64,000 bases of DNA from Bugulina stolonifera (taxonomy: Eukaryota > Bryozoa > Gymnolaemata > Cheilostomatida > Bugulidae), in contig OW285194.1 in assembly GCA_935421135.1 (NCBI GenBank), positions 7,176,376 through 7,240,375 on the forward strand, written 5' to 3'. The translations under genes and the position numbers were made by a program. The notes beneath the pieces were generated by a model. The model had not been told where the DNA came from. It saw only the letters and a list, made by a program, of their open reading frames with translations, and ran no database searches. Positions 25,659 through 37,985 of the stretch are shown in pieces. The first letter of the stretch is position 1. The number at the start of each line of letters is the position of its first letter.

Positions 25659-27878
25659 CTAATATCTTCCGAATCTGCTACCAGTAGGTGCAGGTGCTCG
25701 GTTGTGTGACCTTGATCCAACTCTGTTGTAGTGAGCTGGGTTGCTAACAGGTGCTTGGTAGTGATGTGATACTAGAAACAAAGAGAGCAACAAATGAACA
25801 GTAATTATATACATGCACATGCAAGTCAGTTGTGAATTCAAACACTTCAATTTAGGTATTACTGAAACTCGAGGTTTCACAAGGTGATGTTAATGGTACC
25901 ACATTTACAGACATTGAAAGTACCTAGTAGCCAAAGTTTTGCAGCTTCACAGCTCAGCTACAATATTGTATTTGTATAAAAGATTACTTTTTCTCTTGTT
26001 GAAAAATTGGTTATGAGAACAATAACAAGTTTCTAAAATTGTGGAAGAGTCAATAGTGACATAGAAAAAAATTTGGAAAGTGTGGCAGCTGAAATGACAT
26101 CTGCAAAATATTCCGTTACCTGGTGCTAGTCTGGTTTGTTGACTGTCTCCATAACAACGTGCGCCATGACATGCTGAAACTGGACGGTTGCAATATCTGG
26201 TTCTAGATTGCTGACCCACTTGTTTGTATCCTTGTTGGCCATTATGGAGGTTTGACCAGCTGGTCCATTGTCCCCAAACTCCAACTAAGCAGAATGAGAG
26301 AGAAGGCTCAGAGAGTACATTCATTCACAACTTGCCAGAATTTGGATTAAACTTGGATGAAGGGTTAGAATGCTTATGATTTGTTTGTTAAAGAGTTCAG
26401 AACTCTTCTACAACCTACTGCGTACAATCTGATTATTACTTTTCACTGGCTTTTGTTGCGATGACTAACGCTATCAAAAAATCTCATGTGCACTCGAATC
26501 AACCAATGTGTGATTGGTCAAATTTGGACATGTACAAATATGATTGGTCACAAATGGTACTGGTCATATCTGTACATGTACTTTATTGTATGTAAATGTA
26601 CATGTACGTGTACAATTTACATGCACACGTCCATGTACAGTACATCATGTACATGCATTGCATAAAAAAAAGCCATCCGGGGGGAAAAAAATTTGTAAAG
26701 GTTTAATTAGAAAAGTTAAATTAGTGATTGATGGGCCAAACATCTACGTACCATTACAGCACTGAGTGTTACACTTCCTGGTTTGAACAGAATTTCCATA
26801 GCAGTTGCTTCCTTGGCCGTTTCCATAGTGATTGTTGGCTTGACCGTTTCCATAGTGATTGTTAGCTCCGCATACTCTACTTCTGGTCTGTTGTCCACCA
26901 CCACAAGTAGCTGTACAGTATGACCACCGTCCCCATTGACTCCATTGACTAGACGTAGCTATATGTAATTAAATATTTAAAATATTATTATCTAACAGTG
27001 TCCTCGTACATATTATGTAAATGTGCATGAAAGGGAACATTGAACATTAGCGTGTGGTGTTACATGACATTTTGAAATCATTAGTACTAATTTTGAATAG
27101 CAGATGAGCTCGGTCATTTATCAGGACAATATTCATAATTATGTTGAATTTAATTCATGGTACTGAGCGCATGCTAGAGATATCTTCATATAATTATACT
27201 GCACACTTAAAACCAATACCATACCAAAACCAAAAAATTCTTGTTTAGAGAAAGTAGAGAAAAGAATGGGTTTAAAACATAGTGCCCAGCTTATATGATC
27301 ATTCTCTTTACCTCTGTGTGTTGACAGTCCGTTAAGGTATCCTCCAGTTCCTCGGTTGAATACTCTGGTATTTCTAGGAGCGTATAGTCCTTGGGTTGCA
27401 CTTACCACACCTACAAGCAGTATTACAATAGTCAGCTGTTCCACAGTATCATTATTTACATTTTATATCACTAACTATTAAATACATCTACATACACATG
27501 TGTTATCTCAGATACAAGCAGCGCAGGTCAAAACTATGTCACCTAACGTTTAAAACGAATATACTATCAGATAGGTGATAAACTTACCAATGAAGAGTGC
27601 AAGACCCACAGCAATCATCAATTTAGCATCTGCAAAATTTCCAACAGTGCTACATGTACAATGTACTTTATGTAAATGATAAATGTGTATACTGCCCCAA
27701 ACCATGGAACTATTTTTCATGGAAAGCACAAATTAAAACCAGGATAATACCACATTGACAATACTAGATTTATCGACACTATTCTGTGAAACCTACATTT
27801 ATATGAGTATCTGTATATGAATAGATTATATTAAAGTAATGATTAGTACAGGGATGATTTTAGCTAGCACTCACCCAT
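25659..27878 (-). CDS. Small secreted protein with two TSP1 modules (paralog A)
   Basis: Six minus-strand exons: 27878-27875 (ATGG only), 27629-27588, 27410-27312, 26958-26752, 26284-26120, 25771-25659 (stop TAG). Every intron is phase 1 and GT-AG. The spliced CDS is 630 nt, 209 residues. Residues 1-23 form a signal peptide (hydrophobic core LMIAVGLALFIGVV) split by two introns. A basic linker follows, then TSP1-a (QWSQWGRWSYC...CGGGQQTRSRVC) with a 27-bp tandem duplication inside it (26813-26866, repeated NNHYGNGQ). Next is a divergent TSP1-b (WGQWTSWS...SRTRYC...CYGDSQQTRLAP) lacking the usual WSxC cysteine, then a basic His/Pro/Arg tail. It is a clear paralog of the gene at 34540, with the same exon order, an identical 42-nt exon 2 length and the shared TRLAP and QCC strings. 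Presumed extracellular adhesion or matrix role; partner unknown. Confidence 0.87.
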
Positions 27879-27935
27879 GTTGTTTCTAGTCCGACAGTGT
27901 TTAGTTAACTGATACTCCTGTTCAAAATAACATTA

Positions 27936-27945
27936 GTTTTTATAT
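27936..27945 (-). promoter_or_regulatory. TATA box of paralog A
   Basis: CATATAAAAAC on the minus strand lies about 60 bp upstream of the ATG at 27878, matching the position of the TATA box upstream of paralog B. Confidence 0.55.
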
Positions 27946-29037
27946 GTTTTAAGAGCTATAATTACATGCATATTACATTTACAATAATTAATCATTCTGT
28001 CAAAGTGTTGGACCTAAAGCAATCGTGACATGGAAGTATAGATTTAAATAATTATTATGAATATTTAAAGATGTCGTTCTAATTGGTACAAGGACGTCTT
28101 TCTAGTGGGAGTAGACTCGTACCATGATGGAAGTTGATATTTAAATTTAGGGGTGAATCACTCTACAGTATCATCCCTCACTTCTTGTGAAACACATACA
28201 TCTGCTTCCTTTCTATTGTGGAGGATATTAATTGTGATGATTGGCCACCGGCTGCGTGTAAAAATGGACCAAAGTCACTGCATGATATTTCACATGCATG
28301 CAATTAATATTCATTACAGTTTCCTTGCGTTGGTATGGAGAACTACCACCAAAAAAAGCTAAATTGATGCAACTTAATGGCTTGAACTTCATTCTCAATT
28401 AATGGAAGGGTTACTGGCAAACAGGCAAGGCTTTTCAAATGATTTACAATGTACATAACAAAGTAAGCTACTGTGCACTCGCAATAACTATACACTGTAT
28501 TTTACATAAATCTCCCACAAATCAAAACTAATACTAATTATTATACACATGTATCACAATTTACATGACTGTAGGTTTATTATGATCCTTTCCAAATTGT
28601 ATTTATACCATCTCCTTATTGCCTGTCATGAAATGATGATTTTGGTGCACTTCTTATTAGTCATTAGTGTCTGTCTAGTAGCATTTTATCCAGCTAAAAA
28701 AATAACAATAATGACACACTAATAGCCGAACCCAGTCATCCTAATGTAGATTGTAGATCTATATGGCAGCGTTACTTCCCTATAACATTACATGTATGTC
28801 TTCAAAAGCATTCTGTGCCTGGAATATTTAGTCCAGCAAATATATTGATTATCTCATTACAAAGTTATTCTTTCATCACCCACAACAACGCCATATTGTG
28901 GTAGTTATGTTCAAAACAGTTTCCAGCGAGTTACTGAATTAATCGGAATGTCAGGTACAAATAAAGAAATGAAAGTGCATCATTATAAACGCACTTCCTT
29001 GGGATAAGTTTTGAATCATCTATAATGATGACTGATA
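27946..29037. other. Intergenic between the head-to-head TSP1 paralogs (part 1)
   Basis: No supported exon. The 28153-28362 frame has no splice context or domain. The last 17 bp (29021-29037) are the left target-site duplication of the SINE. Confidence 0.5.
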
Positions 29038-29273
29038 GGGAGCTGACGTGGCCTAGTGGTGAAGGCTCTGGACTCTGGAGTCCCAGGTTTGATTCCCATA
29101 AGGGTCATTGGTGGTGTTAGGAAGGGCATCCGACCTTATAATGCTCCTGTGCTACAACAGTAACTTTGCCATTGGTGAAGTGCCTTCTCCACCCCAAATT
29201 AGGAAAAATGCAGATCTCATTAGATCTTTGCTTTCTTATCTGGGATTAGTGGGAAGTAAAATTAGTATTTTTT
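29038..29273 (+). mobile_element. tRNA-derived SINE, copy 2, with 17-bp target-site duplication
   Basis: A 236-bp insertion starting GGGAGCTGACGTGGCCTAGT. It has an A box TGGCCTAGTGG and a B box GGTTTGATTCC (consensus GGTTCRANTCC). The body includes TTAGGAAGGGCATCCGACC, GCCATTGGTGAAGTGCC and a TAGATCTTTGCTTTCTTATC tail. TATAATGATGACTGATA (29021-29037) and TATAATGGTGACTGATA (29274-29290) flank it as direct repeats with one mismatch, which is direct evidence of retroposition. Confidence 0.93.
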
Positions 29274-29290
29274 TATAATGGTGACTGATA

Positions 29291-30535
29291 CAATCATATA
29301 CATGTACATGTAGAACAACCTTGATGCATGACATTGACTTCTGCAAGATAATATTACATATCACAACTACATAATTATATGTTTGATAAACTTTGAAACT
29401 ATCAAATTATAAATTATGCACCATGTACATGTAGAATGCTTCCAGATTCTCATGACACCAAAAATGAGGTCAATTTTTAAAAGTAGCCCTTGATGCAAGA
29501 AGGGAAGGCTGCTAGCTTTTTTATAACCAATAAAACAGTACTAGTCTACTGTTTATGTACATGGAAATTAGTAAGCTTACAGTAATGTAATTTCCTCAGA
29601 AATGTATGATGTAATGTAGCTTTTATTATTAAACAGTTTTTAGGGGTATCTACAATTTTTTCACCTTGTCGGTTCAATCGATTTCACAGAGTTTGCCACT
29701 CTAGATTTTTTAATAAATTACAGAATTAAATCATGCAAAAGACACTTTAAAATACCAATCCAATCTACTACTCGTACATGTACATTCGTGTATCTGCAGC
29801 TGAAAGGGAATTTTAAGCAACAGCTGTGCTCTACTTCGCAATTCGAGGTCTGGCGGGTTTTTACCAGTGTGAGAAGCTGAAGCATTTTATTTACAAATTG
29901 TGAATTTTATTTCTTGTCTGGACTGCGGATGACACAGACCACTTCAATTATGTAAAGTAAATTAAATAGTCACAGGATTTTAGAAGCCTTAACAGATTTT
30001 CGAGCAACCAACCCCCACTGTCATTTGCATAAGTGGGTAGTTTATCACTAGTTTCATCATAGTGTAAACTTCCACCAGTCTGCCTACTGGATATTCGTTG
30101 TAGTAGTAGGCTTGAAATTATTCATTGGTAATTATTTACTAATTGATTTATTTTATGTAAACGCTTCAGTTCCACATCCACCACTAAGCAAGATTGATTG
30201 ATTTATTATTATTTTAAATAAAATGTTGATTCATCAACTAATTGTATAATTTAAATGCCATATTATTGAAAACCTTCAACAAATTAATGAATAATGACAA
30301 ATTTTGCTACAATCTCAGATTACTTGTAGGCAAATGAAACTTGTAACTTAACTATTCATTTATGACAATTTTATCCACTAAACAAATGGTTGATTGGTTT
30401 ATTCCAATCACAGGCACACAAAACATGACAATATTACATTGTTAAGCGCTTACACTGCTGCTGATGTAAAAATACAGTGTGAATCTGTTGACAGGTTATA
30501 AAACAGCCATGTATGTCCATATTACTGTGTTGTAG
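29291..30535. other. Intergenic, nothing supported
   Basis: AT-rich, with TACATGTACATGTA at about 29300. No exon was identified. Confidence 0.5.
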
Positions 30536-30617
30536 GCAGTCATGGTAAATGCAGCTCAAAGACTTGTTTCCGCGAGGAGCAAGAGAGCACACAACTAAAG
30601 GGTTTCCGTGAATCCTT
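30536..30617 (+). CDS. Orphan cysteine-containing exon candidate
   Basis: Flanked by an acceptor with a pyrimidine-rich tract (ACTGTGTTGTAG) and a strong donor (TCCTT|GTAAGT). The frame, entered in phase 1 and left in phase 2, reads GSHGKCSSKTCFREEQESTQ then LKGFRES. Two phase-compatible acceptors lie at 30679-30680 and 30687-30688: one leads to a 26-codon end, the other to a longer Cys-containing frame. No signal-peptide exon was found. It may belong to another small secreted gene between the TSP1 paralogs. Confidence 0.3.
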
Positions 30618-33406
30618 GTAAGTAGGCCTACATGATGCTTTTAGCAATAAGTATCGATACAGAATATGTTTCCTCAGTTCGGTTTTAGAATCCACATACA
30701 GTGTATTTGTCATGCCATACTCACAAGACAAAAGCTCAATAGTCATAATTTAAAATATAAATTGGTTGCTAATATTCACTCTGTAAAGATTAGTCAATGT
30801 AATAATAATTTTATGAAATATACATGTAGTTTGTTATCATTCACATTCATACAAATCAAACATGTTGAATGCATTCAACATGTACACAACATGTGAATGC
30901 CTATGTGTACACCTAGACCTCTAAAAGTGTAGGTTTATGTTGAAAACTAATGCGTCTTGTATTATGTGCATACAGGCTTGTTATTGGAAAATATAATATG
31001 AAAACTGCAGTAATCTCTGTAACTTAATACTCATCTCCCCATTTTGCTACACCAGGATAGGTACACTTTGAAAAATTTATTCATTGGATTTTGGTAGAAA
31101 TTTCTTTCCATTACACATTACTTGCACAACGGCATGCAAGCTATCCGATAGCTACAGAAGGACACAACATCCTATCCAACTTTGACTATCACAACATGCA
31201 CATATAATTTCTATTTGAACCACTCCTTTCATTCCATCTGCATGTAGCATTTGATCACCTCAAATTACATGTACATGACGTACTGTATATACCACTCGAA
31301 CTATAGGTGAGCATGCTTACATTTAAATAGGCCGATGTCGTATGAATTTCATTGGTGCTATAAGCATAACATCTTGATGTTAAAACAAAACTGCAACAGA
31401 GAGTCTTTGCTCCATCATAACAGGTAAATCAAGTAGTATAAGCTATCATGTTTGACTTCTGATGATGAAAAACAAAAGACATACAATATGCGACTTCACA
31501 CAATGGAGGCGTGGCTAACTCCATAATCATCAATCAAACATGATTATTTCTGTCAAACACAAGACCACATCCATACATTATCTACAATGTACATGATGGC
31601 AGTTCCCATCCATCATACATTGTGTATGATGACAAATTTCATTTATTATTACTTAGGAGTTTGTGAAACTGGTAATCCATCAGTAAATGCTAATAGGGGA
31701 AAGTCAATCAGAATATCAGCAGTAATTTTTTAAGCTGAGAATTATTCTCTCTTGCACCCCCTAGAAAATACATGAGAAGACAACTTCAGCAGTAGAAATC
31801 GAGTTAGTCATCCAACTAAGGCAATTGGGAAGAGGCAGGACATTTCGTTGTGCATTAATACTTAGCCTCAGCATCATTGAACTAACACTAAATGTACACT
31901 AGTTCGTTGACAGTTGTCTTCCCTAATTCCTGCTCGTATAAATCTACTGATACTGTATAATAAATCTTACCTTGTGTACATTGCCTCACGCTCTGTTATT
32001 ATCTTATATTGTACACTTGCTTAATCTGATTGTAACTAGCCAACTACTTGCTGTCAAACCGACCTTTGAGCATTGGTAAATCGGAACGAGTATTTACCAT
32101 CCATTCATTATACTATGTACATTGTTGTACGTATAGGCATTTTTTTGCTATGACCATATTTTTGCGCAATACCTATGCCAATGCTACATCATGTATAATT
32201 ATCATACTTAACCAGGATTTTTACCAGAAACGCTAATACTATATAAAGTGAATGCCTTCAATATGCTAGTTAGTAATTGTTGTGTGGACTCCAAGAAATA
32301 GAAGAACTACAGAGTAGCTAAGCAGCTAGTAGCTAAACTAGTTCCAGCTCTAAGTTCTATTAGGTTTAGAAGCCCAAACTCTCTACTAAGTAAGAAAATA
32401 CTCTCATACACACTGGGCAATAAGCCATCACACATACTGATTTAGTTTTCATGTAATGAGGAAGACCTAGCACCACTTCCCACACTTGTACCACTACTTG
32501 TACTCATGTGCATGTAAACTAAACAGCAAAACATTATAATATCTTAAATGGAAATTGATATTCTCATAAATAATTATATTAGGCTAAATATAAACAATTG
32601 TGCATGTTTAAGAAGGCTTTTTAATAATTATGATCTGATACAACTGATGGATATTTTTGATACTTGATTGGGTGGCGGATACGCGATTTGACTCCAGTTC
32701 CAAAATTTGAAACAAAATAAATTAGGGAGCTACCTACAGATTCAGGGAAATTTGACATGTGTGAGATCTAGTATAAACATGTTTGGAAGTGCAATGCCTT
32801 AAAATCGACTACAAAGAAGTTTTGAGATTGTGAGCTGCATACACAATGACAGAGGCCAGTTGCCACTGCTGGGCCAGTTAGTACAATACCAGCTAGACTA
32901 CATGACACCATGTTTGGTTTCACCTCTGATAAAACTAGTGACTTACATCATTGTAAAGGGAGAATGCCAGATCACACACTAATGTATAAATTACAGTACA
33001 ACAAACACATTTTATCTGGATTTTTATCCTTGTTATATACTAGCAATATTACACAATGAAAAACTGGGTATGCAAAAAAATTCTAAATCTTGTTCCTAGA
33101 CAATAAGAATTGAAATTTGCTGCAATAACTACCAAATGATTTTTCAGTTCACATTTTGATTATTCAATATGGGCTACATGATTTACCTTGACCTTGAAGG
33201 CAATTTATTAGAAGAAGATGCCCCGCAACATGACAAAATTAATGCTGTAGCAAGATTTTACAATGTACATGCACATAAAGGTTTACAGCACATAACTTTT
33301 ATGCTTTTCTTGTCTACATGACTGTACACGGATGAGTGTAGAATGACATCTGAATTACAAGGACTATGATTGTAATATACCGTAAAATTGCAAGAGTATC
33401 CGCTTC
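30618..33406. other. Intergenic, no supported gene
   Basis: An isolated TATA-like CTATATAAAGTG at about 32239 resembles the TATA box of paralog B, but only a non-coding stretch up to a GTAAGA donor near 32391 follows. An open 39-codon frame after an acceptor near 31772 has no partner. Otherwise nothing. Confidence 0.45.
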
Positions 33407-33445
33407 TTTAATTATGCTATCTACAATGTAGATAGCATAATTAAA
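33407..33445. repeat. Perfect 19-bp inverted repeat
   Basis: TTTAATTATGCTATCTACA, one base, then its exact reverse complement. Confidence 0.95.
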
Positions 33446-33635
33446 CAGGGAAAACGAATAAGTTTATATTCTAATATCCTAAATTGCATGTTGAACCAGC
33501 ACCAAAATTGAGGACCAGCTTTGTCATTGATTTCATGTTCGAAAGAGAGTTGACACAAACAGCTAAATCTTTGACTCATCTACATGTAGAGTTACCATTG
33601 ATTCGAGGTTTGTCAATATTGATGCTCCTGGTAGT

Positions 33636-33828
33636 AGATAGACACACGTGGGGATAGACGAGGACAGTGCCAGTGTATACTTGTAGGCCTAGCCTGTTAT
33701 TCTGTACATCTAAAATGTACTGTACATGTTATGTCATGTACATGTACATTTTAGATGTACAGAATAACAGGCTAGGCCTACAAGTATACACTGGTACTGT
33801 CCTCGTCTATCCCCAAGTGTGTCTATCT
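33636..33828. repeat. 193-bp near-perfect palindrome (long hairpin)
   Basis: Left arm 33636-33731 and right arm 33737-33828 are reverse complements with two substitutions and one indel in roughly 93 bp, around a TTATGT loop. The arms include GTATACTTGTAGGCCTAGCC and GATAGACGAGGACAGT. The inner part is made of TACATGTA units. It may be a miniature fold-back transposon or a source of double-stranded or hairpin RNA. Confidence 0.95.
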
Positions 33829-34463
33829 GCACACCACTTGGAATGTAGACACGTGAGTAGATCTATTAATTTATGTTGTTCAACTAATCTTGACTTTAAG
33901 CATCAGCGTTCAGTCACTCAAGTAGCCAAGAATATTAATTATCTCCTAACCACTTGTCACCTCTATAGCATTGTTTTATGTATAATTATGCTGATTGACA
34001 ATGCACAGCACGTGTTACCCCACTACTTTGCTTGCTATACTGACAATAATGCAAGTGCTTGGTCTAAGCATCTCTCTTAACATCACACAAGGAGAATTGA
34101 TGTGAAGCATTTCAAAAGTTGAAATTGAATTAATCATTTTTTAATGTTTCAATAAGTTTTCTTGAAGGATGTTAACTAAATACATGTAAATGTCTTAGAA
34201 ATAATTTATTCAAGATTGTCCATAGCTTCCACTCTTGCACGCGCTGCAACGGCAGCGGTTAGAGTTTTATGCATTTCTTTATACTTAAAATATGAGTAGG
34301 GAACAGCGCCAAGTAGACAAAAGTCACCTCTGATTCTGAAGTTTTAGTTGAATTGAATATCTTTTAAACAATTGAGATGAAATGCTAATTAATGCAACAA
34401 CATTCTTATTGCTAAATTCAAGAGGTGTGTCTAAAATAACGCATGATTTGGTAACTTTTAGAG
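33829..34463. other. Intergenic upstream of paralog B
   Basis: No gene; frame 33667-34080 is an artefact of the palindrome. Confidence 0.5.
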
Positions 34464-34470
34464 TATATAA
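34464..34470 (+). promoter_or_regulatory. TATA box of paralog B
   Basis: GAGTATATAAAGTG, about 70 bp upstream of the ATG at 34540. Confidence 0.6.
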
Positions 34471-34539
34471 AGTGATATCCAGTACCAAGTTATTCAGTGT
34501 TCTCCAATCTTTCGGAACCGAAGCATCAGATACTACACC

Positions 34540-37500
34540 ATGGGTAAGCCTATCTCTATGAGTAACTTTCTAGTATTATACCAATTGAAATTAACTACAG
34601 TTGTGTACAGCTCTTTAGTACAATTAAAGGTTAAGTGGTACTGACATTGAAGTCTAACTGTAATCATCCTGAGTTAGCTACATGTACATGTAAGTCTTAG
34701 TTGATAATGGCTAGCCTTTCGTCACTAAAATAATTCTAGTACTAATGAGATTGAAGCATTAGAATGACCGTATAGCAGTTTTTGACCCGTGAATATCAAG
34801 CTAGTTATACATGCGTACATTCAGCATTTATTGTACATAAAGTGTACAATGTAATTGTATATATATACATGTGCATTAAACATTGTACAGTATTTATCCT
34901 CAGAATGCGTCTTGCTGTATTATTTATCATAAAATTACTGGCTAACGCCAACAGCTTCCAATACTATGAGGACATTGGACAAATTTACTATCAGAATTAG
35001 TAGCTTTTGTTCATCAACCCCCTATAACTCTACTATATTGCCCAGCGTAGCAAGAGATAAAATTTGTATGTGTTTAGCTTGTTCACAAGGTGATAGACAA
35101 AGTAATTAACACCAAATCAATTAAAAGAGATTGTTTACACAATCAATTAATCATCTTCATTTTATATTTTAGATATCAAAGTAGCAATGATCATCGGTTT
35201 GGCCGCGCTATTTGGTAAGTATTTAAATTTCTTTTTCAATTAATATGCAATCATTGCATTGCAGTATATAATTATAGTGAACAGTCTCCTTATAAAAGAT
35301 GACATCCTTCATGTCTCACCTTGCTGCCGACAGGAAGAAAATGCTTATAATTAGGCTTTTTTATCAATATAACAACCGGTTAATGACCCAGTGTACTGCT
35401 TATTCTTAATTTCAAACAAGTGCGATGTATTTAAACCCTTTGTGTTGAAAGGCCTAACTTTGTAATTCACACTTAATATTCCTAGATGGGTTATAGACAA
35501 GTATAACTATTACGTTTGGTGTTACAGGACTGGTCAGTGCCGCATACCACACTGATGGTGATTCAGGAGAGCTCAATGGACAGAGATCAAATCCACGAAG
35601 CTACAGCCCAGTGAGCCATGGCTACCAGAGACAGCCCAGACCACAGCCATACTGTAAATAAACCACGCCTAATTAATATACCAAAACGCAACGTTTTCTA
35701 AAAATTGGAGCTAATTATTCTATATGTACATTGTATATGGCTTTGGTGGTGGCCTGTGTTCGTAATGTAATGCCAATTGGGTAGATCAACACTGAACAAT
35801 GTACATGAACATGCAGCACATCTGGGTATCGTAGTGCTATTTGCTACTGTCTGTAACATCACTTGTGTAGTTTACCAACTACACAAGCTTAAGCTAGGCT
35901 AAGCTAAGGTAGCGACAGCGAGCAATACAACAACTTTGTTATTTCTATGTATTTACAGTTTAAACTTTTCCTACACAATTATTATTAATTTTTAAAACGT
36001 ATAGCACAATATTGTAGGCAATGTCAGCATGCCTAATATAATGTTGCAGATTTGGAAAAGATGCACAAATACTCATGTAAATAGCAGGATTTTTCATTAA
36101 AATCTAAGTAGCTGAAGTTGTCTTCTCTTTTAAGTTTTTGCCTATACACATCATTCACAGACATTGGACATTCAAACTACGGTATAACAATATCCAGCTC
36201 TAGGAGCCGTGGTGGCGCCTTGACTAGCTCTGCTATTGGGCAGCTACGTTAAAGAATTGTGTTTAGCACCACGGATATTATTATTACGTATTGCGTGAGG
36301 TCCAATGAAAAATTTAGCTACAATGCACACAAATTGCTTAATTGAACCTTAAAAGTTCATGTGTGATTGTGTAGTATTAATTCAATTCAGATTCAATGTT
36401 TAGCACAATTAATTTTACTATTAAAGTATTTCAGAGAAAAGCTGCAGTCTATGTGTTGGGGTTCTGCTACTATACATGTACAAAGAAAAATACTGATAAA
36501 ATGTAAATGTTTTATTTCCAGACAGCAGATCCTGGACACAGTGGGGATACTGGTCTCACTGCACCAGAACCTGTGGTGGTGGGTACATGAGCCGAAGCAG
36601 AACTTGCTACACAACTGTGAATTACGGCTATGGACAACAGGGAAACAGTCAGTGCTTTGGAACATCCACAGAATCTAGGGCCTGTGGCAACCAGTGCTGC
36701 GCAGGTTTGTCCAAAATATTGCTAGCCAACGTATACACGTAGTTCCAACACATTTGGCAAAAAAGAATTTTTTTGCAGAATTTGAAATAATGCAATTTTA
36801 GCATCGCTTGGTCTTCGATTTAAATATTCTGTTGTCATGCATACACTCATGCATTACACAGTATAAAGATAATCAAACGAAACGAGTGCAATGTCTTGTC
36901 TATATAATGTACCCCAGAGTTACATATACAGTAAGTTACGGTGTAAGTACATGTACATACTTTTATTGCCAGCATTGTTTAGTGAATCAAATAGCACCAT
37001 TACATGTATATGCAACCCCGCCTATACAATATAATCGTTACTGAACATACAGTACACTTAGGACATGCGAAAGCTGGTCGGTTAATAAAGCCTTCCGTTT
37101 GTAGTCCAAGGAAACTGGGGTCAGTGGTCTCAATGGTCAAGCCATGGACATAGTCATCAAATCAGAAACCGACAGTGTAACAACCCAGCACCAACTTGTG
37201 GAGGAAGAATTTGCTATGGGTTTGGCAGCGAGACGCGTCTGGCACCAGGTGAGCATTACAAAAACCATGAACCCGGCTCCTTCATGTAACTTGTCAATCA
37301 ATCAATCAATAGTTCACACAAGTACAATTGGTTAAATCCATCATTAAACAAATTAAAATATGTCAACCTCTGCATTAGTGACTGTAATACATGTACTTCC
37401 CACGTAACTATACTAACGTCGCATAGATGTGAAAACAAAGTACACAAGTGTGTGCCCCATTTCTTTCTTACAATCAAAATGCACAAGAAGGGAGCAGCTC

Positions 37501-37846
37501 AACGAGTAAACTTGATTACGTCACAGAGTTTGATTTAGACTTTTGGCTCTAGGACGTTTTTGTCAGTAGAATTTCTGTTACCTATAGCTTCTCAGCCGAT
37601 GGAACTCGGTATATCTGACAGCATCAGTTTTAGTCAGGTGCCCGGCTTTGTTGTATATGAATGTACATGTATATGTTTAATGCAAATTCTGCACTTTAAA
37701 TTGTAGTCATTGCTCCAAGACGCAGTCAAGCACCTGCTAATCCAAGTCACATGACTCATGGTTCAGGACAGGTGCTTCCACTTTCTCCAAAGCCTAACAG
37801 AGCAAAGCATGTCGCAAGACCTACCCGTAGTGATTATGGAAAATAA
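34540..37846 (+). CDS. Small secreted protein with two TSP1 modules (paralog B)
   Basis: Six exons: 34540-34543 (ATGG only), 35173-35214, 35528-35653, 36522-36704, 37105-37248, 37707-37846 (stop TAA). All introns are phase 1 and GT-AG. The spliced CDS is 639 nt, 212 residues. The signal peptide (core VAMIIGLAALFGLVSA) is split by introns 1 and 2. A Ser/Pro/Gln linker follows, then TSP1-a (SWTQWGYWSHC...CGGGYMSRSRTC...NQCC) and TSP1-b (WGQWSQWSSHGHSHQIRNRQC...CYGFGSETRLAP), which lacks a WSxC cysteine. A basic tail (APRRSQAPAN...RPTRSDYGK) ends it. The third exon can be read through its donor (CCATACT|GTAAAT) into a near-immediate stop, so intron retention would give a short tail-less form. 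AATAAA at 37980-37985 is a likely polyadenylation signal. It is the paralog of the minus-strand gene at 25659-27878. Confidence 0.88.
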
Positions 37847-37979
37847 GGAATCGTGTTGCAAATTAATTTAGTTTCTCGAACTAACACGTCACCTGATCTG
37901 CGATTACATAAATACTTATATTGTTACTAACATGAGACTAAACGGTTTTAATGATGTGCATGTGGATGTAATAATTGGA

Positions 37980-37985
37980 AATAAA
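37980..37985 (+). terminator. Polyadenylation signal of paralog B
   Basis: AATAAA 134 bp after the stop codon. Confidence 0.5.

Noticed and set aside
33667..34080. 137-codon plus-strand frame
   Set aside because: Runs through both arms of the 193-bp hairpin; no splice sites or family resemblance.
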